DNA of 64,000 nt from the NCBI RefSeq assembly GCF_004343725.1, contig NZ_PTQW01000041.1:1-64000 (forward strand), read 5' to 3'. The notes beneath the pieces are model-generated. The model did not search any database. It was given only the letters and a program-made list of their open reading frames with translations, and was not told the DNA's origin. Each line of letters begins with the position of its first letter. Positions within the stretch are counted from its first letter, which is position 1. The translations under genes and the position numbers were made by a program. This document shows positions 1-6,148 of this stretch, in pieces. This DNA comes from Treponema sp. J25. Lineage in GTDB: Bacteria; Spirochaetota; Spirochaetia; Treponematales; Breznakiellaceae.

Positions 1-61
1 CATGTCTCTTAACACACCATGGGGTGTGGTGCCTCTTACCAGGAATCAACCCTCTTCAATA
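1..61. other. Window edge without a gene; small hairpin
   Basis: No reading frame is supported here. A 6-bp hairpin, CACACC at 13-18 and GGTGTG at 23-28 with a 4-nt loop, lies beyond the 3' end of the minus-strand Nudix gene. It lacks a T-run on either strand, so I do not call it a terminator. Confidence 0.4.
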
Positions 62-472
62 TCAGGAAGAAAAAGGAGGGGCTCCCTCGTATATTTTTTG
101 TACGATGGGAAGATCTGCAGGGCTCCATCGTAGAGAGCTAAGGTAGGCAGGATCGAGCCAGAGGTAGGCCGCGTGTTCCGTAAGATGAAAGGTACCTCCC
201 CGATGATAGGCCTTGTAGGCGGTAAGATGGATTACCGCCTCTCCGTGTGGAACCTGCGATTCGCCGTAGGGCGTTTTTTCTAAGGTTACTTCGATTCCCA
301 GTTCTTCCCGTAGTTCCCGCTGCAGGGCCTCGCAGGGGTTCTCTCCTTTTTCTATCTTCCCCCCCGGGAATTCCCAGAGGCCCCCATTATGCATAGCATG
401 GGAGCGGAGGGTACAGAGAATCTGAGCGGCATCGTTATACACGATGGCCGCCACTACCTCTATGGTGTTCAT
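62..472 (-). CDS. Nudix hydrolase (MutT-like), 136 aa
   Basis: The full Nudix box lies at residues 38-60 in the form GX5EX7REUXEEXGU (G38, E44, R52-E53, E56-E57, G59). It binds the metal and hydrolyses nucleoside diphosphates linked to another group. The length and the FPGGK lead-in fit small MutT-type enzymes that clean up oxidised nucleotides, but the substrate cannot be read from the sequence. I use the ATG at 472 because the core fold starts at MNTIEVVAAIVY. The frame stays open to 526, but those 18 residues run into tRNA-like DNA and have no family match. No clear Shine-Dalgarno precedes 472, so the start is the weak point. Confidence 0.85.
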   Translation of the reverse strand: MNTIEVVAAIVYNDAAQILCTLRSHAMHNGGLWEFPGGKIEKGENPCEALQRELREELGIEVTLEKTPYGESQVPHGEAVIHLTAYKAYHRGGTFHLTEHAAYLWLDPAYLSSLRWSPADLPIVQKIYEGAPPFSS

Positions 473-527
473 ACTATGGACTACAGTACGGGAAGTAACA
501 AAAAAGGACAAGGGCCCCGGTCTCATC

Positions 528-558
528 GAGGTTCGAGCCCGGTTGGGGGGTGTGTAGG
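528..558 (+). other. tRNA 3'-end-like fragment
   Basis: The + strand reads GGTTCGAGCCCGG from 530, identical to the T-arm of the tRNA-Asn at 827-899. A G-run and GTGTAG then follow, nearly matching the sequence behind that tRNA, and a terminator comes next. Upstream there is no matching T-stem strand (only 2 of 5 pairs), no anticodon arm and no acceptor partner. So this is not a complete tRNA. It could be a decayed tRNA tail or a recombination scar such as an attachment site. Confidence 0.45.
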
Positions 559-585
559 AGGCTTCCGAAAAGGAAGCCTTTTTAT
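559..585 (+). terminator. Rho-independent terminator
   Basis: AGGCTTCC (559-566) pairs with GGAAGCCT (572-579) around a 5-nt loop, and TTTTTATT follows. It points along the + strand, yet no gene in this window ends just before it. It sits behind the tRNA-like fragment as the tRNA-Asn terminator sits behind its tRNA. Confidence 0.75.
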
Positions 586-625
586 TGCTTAGATATACTT
601 TTTCAATAGACTCTTACTGCCCAGT

Positions 626-748
626 CCGGGCTCGAAACGAAGGAGCCGCCGAGCGAAGGCGAGGGAAAGGGGCCAGGATGCCCCGACAGGCTCCGAAGGC
701 GGCCTGGAAGGAGCCCGCAGGACGCGGGCGACTGAAAGGCGAGCCCGG
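626..748. other. GC-rich multibranched inverted-repeat element
   Basis: A perfect 9-bp stem, CCGGGCTCG (626-634) with CGAGCCCGG (740-748), closes about 105 nt. Inside are GCCGCC (645-650) with GGCGGC (698-703), GGGGC (669-673) with GCCCC (680-684), and GCCCGC (713-718) with GCGGGC (724-729). The flanks are AT-rich. Short open frames on both strands look like by-products of the GC content. It may be a structured RNA or a repeat element; I recognise no RNA family. Confidence 0.4.
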
Positions 749-784
749 TCGGGATATAAAGGTTCTTTGCTTTGAGCTGTCTGG

Positions 785-820
785 GAAACAAAAAAGGCGA
801 CCACTTTTTAATGGTCGCCT
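785..820 (-). terminator. Terminator of tRNA-Asn
   Basis: AGGCGACCA (795-803) pairs with TGGTCGCCT (812-820). Read on the minus strand, the stem is followed by TTTTTTGTTT. It begins 7 nt past the tRNA 3' end. Confidence 0.85.
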
Positions 821-826
821 TCTACA

Positions 827-899
827 CTCCCCCGCCCGGGCTCGAACCAGGGACCCAGTGGTTAACAGCCACTTGCTCTGCCAACTGAGCTACAGGGGA
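827..899 (-). tRNA. tRNA-Asn (GUU)
   Basis: A 73-nt cloverleaf folds on the minus strand. The acceptor TCCCCTG pairs with CGGGGGA, the D-arm is GCTC/GAGC, and the anticodon stem AGTGG/CCACT holds the loop CTGTTAA. The anticodon is therefore GTT, which reads AAC and AAU. The T-arm is CCTGG/CCGGG with loop TTCGAGC. CCA is not encoded. A promoter lies directly upstream and a terminator directly downstream, so it is probably its own transcription unit. Confidence 0.97.
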
Positions 900-916
900 A
901 TGACTTACAGGGAGGT

Positions 917-945
917 ATACTAGCGAAGGAGATAAAAAATGTCAA
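917..945 (-). promoter_or_regulatory. Sigma-70-type promoter of tRNA-Asn
   Basis: On the minus strand TTGACA (945-940) is followed after exactly 17 nt by TAGTAT (922-917). The tRNA starts 17 nt further on. The near-consensus -35 and ideal spacing fit a stable-RNA promoter. Confidence 0.75.
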
Positions 946-1061
946 GGCCCCGCGCTAATCTCTAAGGTTTTTAGCCCCCTCCTGCGCCGAGATCAAAACT
1001 GAGCGAGAGCCTGAAATAGTTATGATCATATTTTTTTCAGATGATTTCGTACTTGTTTTTC

Positions 1062-2021
1062 TTATCGATCCTTCGGTTTTACCGTATAAAAATACCGGAA
1101 AGAAACCGCCAAGCCTTCGAGGGGCCGGGGCATATTGTGACTCACTTCCATGGCAAGGGTATGCTCCTGGTCGGTATACCACAGGCCACCACTCAGGCGA
1201 GCGTCGTAGCTCACCGTCGTAGAAAGCCACTGGTCCCCCGACCGGGCTGGAAGGGCAAGGCCCTGGACCAGGCGAGCCTGTAGGGCAACCGATCGGTTTA
1301 CCAATATCATGGTGCCTGTCGTAAGTCCTACCGAGAAGGGTTCCCAGTAGGAAGTCCCCTCACGGCTTCCCGGGAGGCTAGTCCCAACACGGAGTCCCAG
1401 CGTAAGGCTTATCGGATCGGTGTAGCGGGTATACTGCCAAAAAAGATCCAGGTAGTGAAGGAGGCCTCCGGTCTGGATGGTATTATCTTGGGTTGCGACC
1501 CCTTCGTTTATCCCGGTTGGAAAAGTCCAGCTTGCCCCAAGCCGATGTTCTCCCCGATTCGTATGGCCTATCCAGGCAGCTTCTACAGTTGCATCTCCCT
1601 GAGCAACGACAGGGGAGACCATATCGATGGTGGCGAGGGGCAGGCGAAGGTAGAGAGGAAATCCAAAAGAAAAATACCAGCGTTGATTGAGTAGGACATC
1701 CGCCGAGGCTTCAACGCAAAGTATCGCCTGGGTATCTCCCTGTACGATAGGAAGGACCGTGAGTCCCCCTCCAAGGGTACTTTGCCAGGGCCACTTTCCC
1801 TGAACCGCCATGCGGTTGTGGGATGTTTCCTGACTTTCAAGGGAAAGTACGGCCGAGAGCATCCATGCCATGCCAAGGAGCATTGGGGAGATAGAGCGCA
1901 TACCTGGTTTCAGGTGCTCTTTACCAGAAGGCAGCCGCCGGCTCGGTCGCTTTCTTGGTGTACGTTGCCTATCCTTGTTCTTCCCCTTTGACAACATTTC
2001 TCCAAGAATCCCCTGACTCAT
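1062..2021 (-). CDS. Outer-membrane beta-barrel-like protein, 319 aa
   Basis: The protein has a basic N-terminus of about 40 residues, a hydrophobic signal segment (residues 41-62), and then alternating strands rich in aromatic, Gly and Ser residues to the C-terminus. This is typical of an outer-membrane barrel, and segments such as GASWTFPTG recall Phenol_MetA_deg/FapF-like channels. The start at 2021 overlaps the C39 peptidase stop as ATGA and has GGGAGGAGG 6-8 nt upstream, which implies translational coupling. The ATG at 1901 would give an ordinary signal peptide but has a poor ribosome site. The pairing with a periplasmic C39 peptidase recalls the fapD-fapF arrangement of Pseudomonas amyloid secretion. 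That likeness is inferred from gene order and fold type only. Confidence 0.7.
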   Translation of the reverse strand: MSQGILGEMLSKGKNKDRQRTPRKRPSRRLPSGKEHLKPGMRSISPMLLGMAWMLSAVLSLESQETSHNRMAVQGKWPWQSTLGGGLTVLPIVQGDTQAILCVEASADVLLNQRWYFSFGFPLYLRLPLATIDMVSPVVAQGDATVEAAWIGHTNRGEHRLGASWTFPTGINEGVATQDNTIQTGGLLHYLDLFWQYTRYTDPISLTLGLRVGTSLPGSREGTSYWEPFSVGLTTGTMILVNRSVALQARLVQGLALPARSGDQWLSTTVSYDARLSGGLWYTDQEHTLAMEVSHNMPRPLEGLAVSFRYFYTVKPKDR

Positions 2022-2644
2022 CGGTATCCTCCTCCCTGGATCCCCGAAAGGAATTGTAAACTTTCTTGCCGTGAATGGGCTTCCTGCACTGTTCTTTCAA
2101 GGGCGGGTTGGTTTTTAAGAAGCGTGGGATGCTGGATCAAAAGAGCATAGCCCTGCCAATGGGAAAGGAGAGCGTCCCGGCTAAGCCAATATACTCCCTC
2201 TGCGGGATCGGCAATCACGAGGTATTCTTCCTCTGCCGCAAGGCAGAGCACAAAGTGTCCCTCCTGGTCTGCAAAATGGAGAATGAGCGGAGCGTAAGAC
2301 CGAGCGGCCTTTACAAGCTGGTCATAACTAAAACGAAAGCCCCTGGATACAAAACCATGGCGGGCCAGAAGATCCTGCATATCTTTAAAGGAAATGGTGT
2401 AGTCTTCCTCGGCTCTTCCGATGTCGTTCGTATGGGAGCGCTCAGAGGTCTGCCTGAGGGTAAACCACTCAGAGACGAGGGTTTCTTCGGAAAGGGGATA
2501 ATTCCAATACCGGGATACCAGGTCCGAAAGGACTGAAAGCCCACAGGAAGTATCGTAGCCCTGCTCGGCCACATGGGAAAAACGCAGGGGTTCAAGACCC
2601 TGTACTTGCTGAAGGAGCAAAAGGAAAGAAAGAATCCCCGCCAT
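2018..2644 (-). CDS. C39-family cysteine peptidase, exported, 208 aa
   Basis: A signal peptide (residues 1-16, MAGILSFLLLLQQVQG) precedes a peptidase C39 fold. All expected catalytic residues are present: Q28 (oxyanion), C34 in YDTSCGLSVL, H130 in GHFVL and D146 in IADPAEG. C39 domains usually cut leader peptides after GG, and in bacteriocin exporters they are fused to an ABC transporter. Here the domain stands alone and carries an export signal, as in FapD-type peptidases, so it should act in the periplasm. I chose the ATG at 2644 because CTGGAGG lies 5 nt upstream; the open frame to 2692 has no such site. The stop overlaps the start of the barrel gene. Confidence 0.8.
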   Translation of the reverse strand: MAGILSFLLLLQQVQGLEPLRFSHVAEQGYDTSCGLSVLSDLVSRYWNYPLSEETLVSEWFTLRQTSERSHTNDIGRAEEDYTISFKDMQDLLARHGFVSRGFRFSYDQLVKAARSYAPLILHFADQEGHFVLCLAAEEEYLVIADPAEGVYWLSRDALLSHWQGYALLIQHPTLLKNQPALERTVQEAHSRQESLQFLSGIQGGGYR

Positions 2645-2679
2645 AACACCTCCAGAATGACACAAAATAATTTTTTGAC

Positions 2680-2712
2680 TTGACAATATCACGGGGGGGG
2701 GGGGGATACAAT
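2680..2712 (+). promoter_or_regulatory. Promoter with 13-G tract in the spacer (probable phase switch)
   Basis: TTGACA (2680-2685) and TACAAT (2707-2712) are separated by 21 nt made of ATATCAC, 13 consecutive G (2693-2705) and A. Losing four G would give the ideal 17-nt spacer, so slippage could switch the downstream gene on and off. T. pallidum is known to carry variable poly-G tracts in promoters of tpr genes and TP0126. The divergent C39 gene starts 36 nt from the -35 box and could be affected too. Confidence 0.6.
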
Positions 2713-2760
2713 CAAGACATCTTCTGGCCAGGAGTACAAAAATTTTCTGGAGGTATTACA

Positions 2761-2898
2761 ATGAAAAAGGTAATTGCGTCTTTACTGGTCCTGTTTTTAG
2801 GTGCTAGTATGGTGATGGCTGAGGTGCCAAAAATAAAAAAGCCATTCCAGGTATGTAAAGTAAGAACAGCTTTCAATTGCCTTTTACATGGGCTTTAA
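2761..2898 (+). CDS. Short secreted cationic peptide, 45 aa
   Basis: An ATG with TGGAGG 8 nt upstream opens a 45-codon frame. Residues 1-20 are a textbook signal peptide ending AMA-like (MVMA). The mature part would be about 25 residues, rich in Lys and Arg, with two cysteines (C32, C40). It lies behind the poly-G promoter and 26 nt before the CPBP protease gene. It could be a genuine secreted peptide such as a bacteriocin or signal, or the stub of a longer exported protein truncated by deletion. The frame is also open upstream through the G-tract from a TTG at 2680, so tract length could in principle act on translation as well. Confidence 0.5.
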   Translation: MKKVIASLLVLFLGASMVMAEVPKIKKPFQVCKVRTAFNCLLHGL

Positions 2899-2923
2899 AA
2901 ACAATAGAGAAAGTGAGGTTTTT

Positions 2924-3796
2924 ATGGAAATCCGTTATCCGGGTATTAAACAGACGATAGGCATGTTAGCCCTGATAGTGCTGTTCCAGGCGGTCGCAGG
3001 AGCGGTATTGGGCATTCTGGCAAATGTCCTCCATGTGCCAGCGGATACCACCCTGATTGGAGGGCTGGCAAATACCTTTGCCTTTGGCTTTTTTATTCTT
3101 CGCTCCAAGAAATTCCTCAAGGAACCCTTTACGCAGAGGTTCCCCTTACCCCCCTTTGATTGGCGATATCTGGTTATCGGAAGTATTTTAATGGTGGGCC
3201 TTTCTATTGTTCTTTCAGAACTTGACAATCTTACTCGGGTAGTGCTTCCCATGCCTGAGTTTTTTCAAAACATTTATGGCTCCCTTTTCCAGAGCGAAGG
3301 AGGTTTTGTCTCTTCTTTCTTTACCCTCTGTATTGTGGCCCCTATAACTGAGGAACTTTTCTTTCGGGGCCTTGTCCTGCGGGGCTTTTTAAGCCGCATG
3401 GCAAAAACAAAGGCTATTTTATTATCGGCCCTGCTATTTTCTTTGATTCATCTCAGTCCCTGGCAATTAATCGGGCCATTTATTATAGGGAGTATCTTCG
3501 CTGTTATCTATATTGAAACGCAGTCATTGCTTCCTACTATTTTGCTGCACAGCCTTTTTAATTTTCTGCCCCTCCTGGTTATGTCAGTTCTTAAAGTAAG
3601 TATCCCTGGCTATTCAGTTACCGAGTATTCGGTGGTGGAATTCCAACCCCTCTGGTTTGACCTCCTCGGACTTTTCCTAGTAGGAATAGCCCTCGTGCTC
3701 TATCGCATGTTCTTTGCACCAAAGGCACCGAGCCCAATCTCTGGCGGTACCGACGGCACCGAAGGAAAAAATGCTCCTTCCTCTTCGTCATCGTAA
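2924..3796 (+). CDS. CPBP-family intramembrane metalloprotease, 290 aa
   Basis: Several transmembrane helices frame the CPBP (CaaX protease/bacteriocin-processing, Abi) motifs: EELFFRG near residue 145, a conserved His in FSLIHLSPW, and HSLFNF near residue 209. The glutamates and histidines form the metal site of this family. Relatives process prenylated proteins in eukaryotes and give bacteriocin self-immunity or processing in bacteria. The start at 2924 has AGTGAGG 6 nt upstream; an ATG at 2888 lies inside the peptide gene and has no site. The C-terminal tail after residue 265 is a polar Ser/Pro/Gly extension ending in five serines. It probably shares the transcript with the short peptide, whose processing or immunity would be a natural role (inference). 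Confidence 0.85.
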   Translation: MEIRYPGIKQTIGMLALIVLFQAVAGAVLGILANVLHVPADTTLIGGLANTFAFGFFILRSKKFLKEPFTQRFPLPPFDWRYLVIGSILMVGLSIVLSELDNLTRVVLPMPEFFQNIYGSLFQSEGGFVSSFFTLCIVAPITEELFFRGLVLRGFLSRMAKTKAILLSALLFSLIHLSPWQLIGPFIIGSIFAVIYIETQSLLPTILLHSLFNFLPLLVMSVLKVSIPGYSVTEYSVVEFQPLWFDLLGLFLVGIALVLYRMFFAPKAPSPISGGTDGTEGKNAPSSSSS

Positions 3797-4141
3797 ACAA
3801 GGGAGTGGAAAAAACAAAAAACGATGCCAGTAGGGTGTACAGAAGAAACAGAGCAAGACTGATGCGGACTTAACCGCTTTACGTTGCCCACATTGTTGAG
3901 GGGGAAGGCCTTCCCCCTGGGCCGGGCCACGGTCCCGGCCCACCCCCTTCTCCGGGGGCACCCTGATTGCAGCCTATTGCCCCCTCCCCATTTTGTCGTC
4001 TTTTCTGTCGCTGCCCCCGGACCCCCGTTCCTCTTACTCAGTAATCCAGCCCATTGAGATGTAATCCCTGATAGGGTTTTTCTCTTATTTCCTTCCTGGT
4101 AAAAAAATGCAATATCTGCTATGCTAGCGGTGGGAGGGATT
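3797..4141. repeat. Intergenic GC-palindrome cluster (REP-like)
   Basis: This 345-nt gap contains no gene. From about 3893 to 4035 it is packed with GC palindromes. GGGGGAAGG/CCTTCCCCC (about 3900-3918) is followed by GGGCCGGGCC/GGTCCCGGCCC, then CTCCGGGGGCAC with an opposing GTGCCCCCGG-like block near 4010. No T-run follows, so these are not plain terminators. They look like a repeated extragenic palindrome. From 4085 the sequence turns AT-rich and holds a possible -10 (TATGCT near 4119) for the ATPase gene. Confidence 0.5.
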
Positions 4142-5890
4142 ATGGCGGAACAACTCATCGTTAAGAATTTGCCCTTTATCAAGATTCTTCCTGCCTGGGC
4201 GCAGGACCTTTCTTATAAGTATTGTTCAAAAACCGCAAACCTCTACATTATTCACGGGAATATTCGGGATTTCCTCCCCCACAAGATGAACGAAGGGGAG
4301 TTTATCTTTGTCCGCATCCAGGAATACATAGCGGAAGTGCTTTTCGGTAACCGGGATATCATTGCCTTTTATGATCGATCTAGTGGGGTTTCTTTTTGTA
4401 CCATCGAAATGGCCCGGGATTATAAGCGGGCCATGAAAAGCCGTTTCCCTGAGGTCCCGGAAGAAGATTTTGTATCCGCCGATCCTACCAAGAGTTTTTA
4501 CTACCTGGAAAAGTACTTTTTGATGAACATACCCGAGAAACGGCGGATTGTGCTTATCATCGACTATGCGGAAACCATCGTCCCTGCCAGTGACATTGTG
4601 CGGCTTACCGAAGAAGACCGTTATTGCCTGGTAACCCTGAATCGCTGGTCCCATGATCCCATTTTTACCAAGGGAGATGTATCGATCATCCTGCTTACCG
4701 AAAACTTAGCCGATATTTCCTCCCGGCTGGTGGGGTCCCCTTCTACGGTAAAGGTGAACATTCCCATTCCTGACGAGGCGGTCCGGGCGAGTTTCCTTCA
4801 ATTCCTGGAAAAACAGGGCACCCTCCTTCTGGAACGGGGCCTTACTCCCCAGCGGGTGGCTACCGTAACGAGTGGCCTTAACCTAATGAACCTGAATCGT
4901 CTGGCCTCGGAAAGTTACCAGGAAGATGTACCCCTGTCTCTTGATTATATTCGGGAGAAAAAGAAGGAGATCATCGAAAACGAGGCGGCGGGGCTTCTGG
5001 AATTTATGGAAACAAACCATGACCTTTCCTATGTGTCGGGCCATGATTTTGTCAAAAAGCGCTTTAAGAGTGCCGCCCGGGCGATAAAACAGGGGCGTCT
5101 GGATGTGCTTCCCATGGGGTATCTTATTGCGGGCCCCGTGGGTACCGGCAAAAGTTTCATGGTCAGCGCCTTTGCGGGGGAAATCGGGATCCCCATGGTG
5201 AAATTCCGCAACTTCCGGTCTAAATGGCAGGGAGTTACCGAATCGAATCTGGAAAAGGTGCTCAATATTCTTAAGGCCATGGCCCCGGTGGCGGTGATGA
5301 TTGACGAGGCCGATGCCTTTCTTGGTGATCGAGACCAGGAGGGCGATTCGGGGACCAGTAACCGGGTCTTCGCCCAGATTGCGAGTTTTATGGGGAACAC
5401 CGAGTATCGGGGTAAGATCATCTGGTTCCTTATTACCTGTCGCCCCGACCTGATTCCCATCGACCTAAAACGGCAGGGCCGGGCCGAGGAACACCTGGCC
5501 CTTTTTTACCCTGAAACCGATGCGGAACGGGTGGCCCTTTTCGAGACCCTGGTGCGCAAGCTTGACCTTTCTATTCGAAAGTTCCCCGTAGCGGAGGTGC
5601 TCAAAAAATTCCGCCACGAATTTTCGGGGGCTGACCTCGAAGCGGTCCTTATCCGGGCAAAATTCCGGGCCGCTATGGAGGATCGCACCTTTGTTACCCG
5701 GGAGGATGTGGAAGAAGCCCTTGCCGATTTTGTGCCCCCCTCCTATCCCTATGAAATAGAACTGCAGAATCTGGTTGCCGTCCTGGAGTGCACCTCTAAA
5801 GAAATGGTGCCCAAGCGGTTCCAGAACCTGGACCGGACAAAGCTGGTTCGGGACATCCAGGAACTCAAGTCCCTTTTGGGAGAGCGGTAA
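4142..5890 (+). CDS. AAA+ ATPase with degenerate N-terminal AAA-like domain, 582 aa
   Basis: The C-terminal half is a classical AAA module. It has Walker A GPVGTGKS (about residues 330-337), Walker B AVMIDEAD (about 384-391), an arginine-bearing stretch KRQGRAEEH and a helical lid to residue 582. The N-terminal half (about 30-250) has Walker-B-like RIVLIIDYAE, sensor-like SIILLTEN and the rhythm of an AAA fold, but no P-loop. The protein thus looks like a tandem AAA with a dead first ring and an active second. Such machines remodel or unfold proteins. No signal, membrane segment or protease domain is present, so a partner is likely. I chose 4142 because GGTGGGAGGG ends 3 nt before it. No neighbour hints at the substrate. 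Confidence 0.8.
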   Translation: MAEQLIVKNLPFIKILPAWAQDLSYKYCSKTANLYIIHGNIRDFLPHKMNEGEFIFVRIQEYIAEVLFGNRDIIAFYDRSSGVSFCTIEMARDYKRAMKSRFPEVPEEDFVSADPTKSFYYLEKYFLMNIPEKRRIVLIIDYAETIVPASDIVRLTEEDRYCLVTLNRWSHDPIFTKGDVSIILLTENLADISSRLVGSPSTVKVNIPIPDEAVRASFLQFLEKQGTLLLERGLTPQRVATVTSGLNLMNLNRLASESYQEDVPLSLDYIREKKKEIIENEAAGLLEFMETNHDLSYVSGHDFVKKRFKSAARAIKQGRLDVLPMGYLIAGPVGTGKSFMVSAFAGEIGIPMVKFRNFRSKWQGVTESNLEKVLNILKAMAPVAVMIDEADAFLGDRDQEGDSGTSNRVFAQIASFMGNTEYRGKIIWFLITCRPDLIPIDLKRQGRAEEHLALFYPETDAERVALFETLVRKLDLSIRKFPVAEVLKKFRHEFSGADLEAVLIRAKFRAAMEDRTFVTREDVEEALADFVPPSYPYEIELQNLVAVLECTSKEMVPKRFQNLDRTKLVRDIQELKSLLGER

Positions 5891-5961
5891 AAGAGAAGGG
5901 CCTGGTCGCCCCTGGGTAGAGATATAATCCTTTAGGGGGTTCGCTGGTAGGTCCTTTACGG

Positions 5962-6076
5962 GCTGAAGAAAGTTGCCCCGTTCCACATGCGTCGTCCCAG
6001 AGGGGATACTTTCTTCCGCTTTTGGCGCTAGCCTCTACGGTGTGAAGAAAATAACCCCATTTCCCAAACGTCGCCC
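5962..6076. repeat. Imperfect direct repeat, two copies of about 36 nt
   Basis: CTGAAGAAA...CCCGTTCC...GCGTCGTCCC (5963-5997) recurs as GTGAAGAAA...CCCATTTCC...ACGTCGCCCC (6042-6076). Start-to-start distance is about 80 nt. The copies lie in the 258-nt gap upstream of deoC, which has no gene. Their role is unknown; paired regulator sites are one option. Confidence 0.4.
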
Positions 6077-6113
6077 CCCTCTCGGATTGATTTGCAACGC
6101 TCCCCCCCTTTGT

Positions 6114-6133
6114 AGTACACTTCACAGTGTACT
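6114..6133 (+). promoter_or_regulatory. Palindromic operator or leader hairpin of deoC
   Basis: AGTACAC (6114-6120) and GTGTACT (6127-6133) form perfect 7-nt arms around TTCACA. The palindrome ends one base before the Shine-Dalgarno GAGGAGG. It could bind a dimeric repressor, or fold in the mRNA beside the ribosome site. Confidence 0.5.
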
Positions 6134-6148
6134 GAGGAGGAACGTATC

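Noticed and set aside
470-551. A second complete tRNA on the + strand
   Set aside because: Only the T-loop and tail match; no anticodon arm, D-arm or acceptor pairing can be formed.
626-748. RNase P RNA or another known housekeeping RNA
   Set aside because: The fragment CAGTCCGGGCTC recalls RNase P, but the conserved core around it and the length are missing.
589-804. Small minus-strand protein gene of 71 codons
   Set aside because: It runs through the tRNA terminator and the inverted-repeat element, has no ribosome site and an Arg/Pro/Leu bias from GC-rich DNA.
2018-2644. C39 domain of a bacteriocin ABC exporter
   Set aside because: No ABC or membrane domain follows, and the protein has its own signal peptide.
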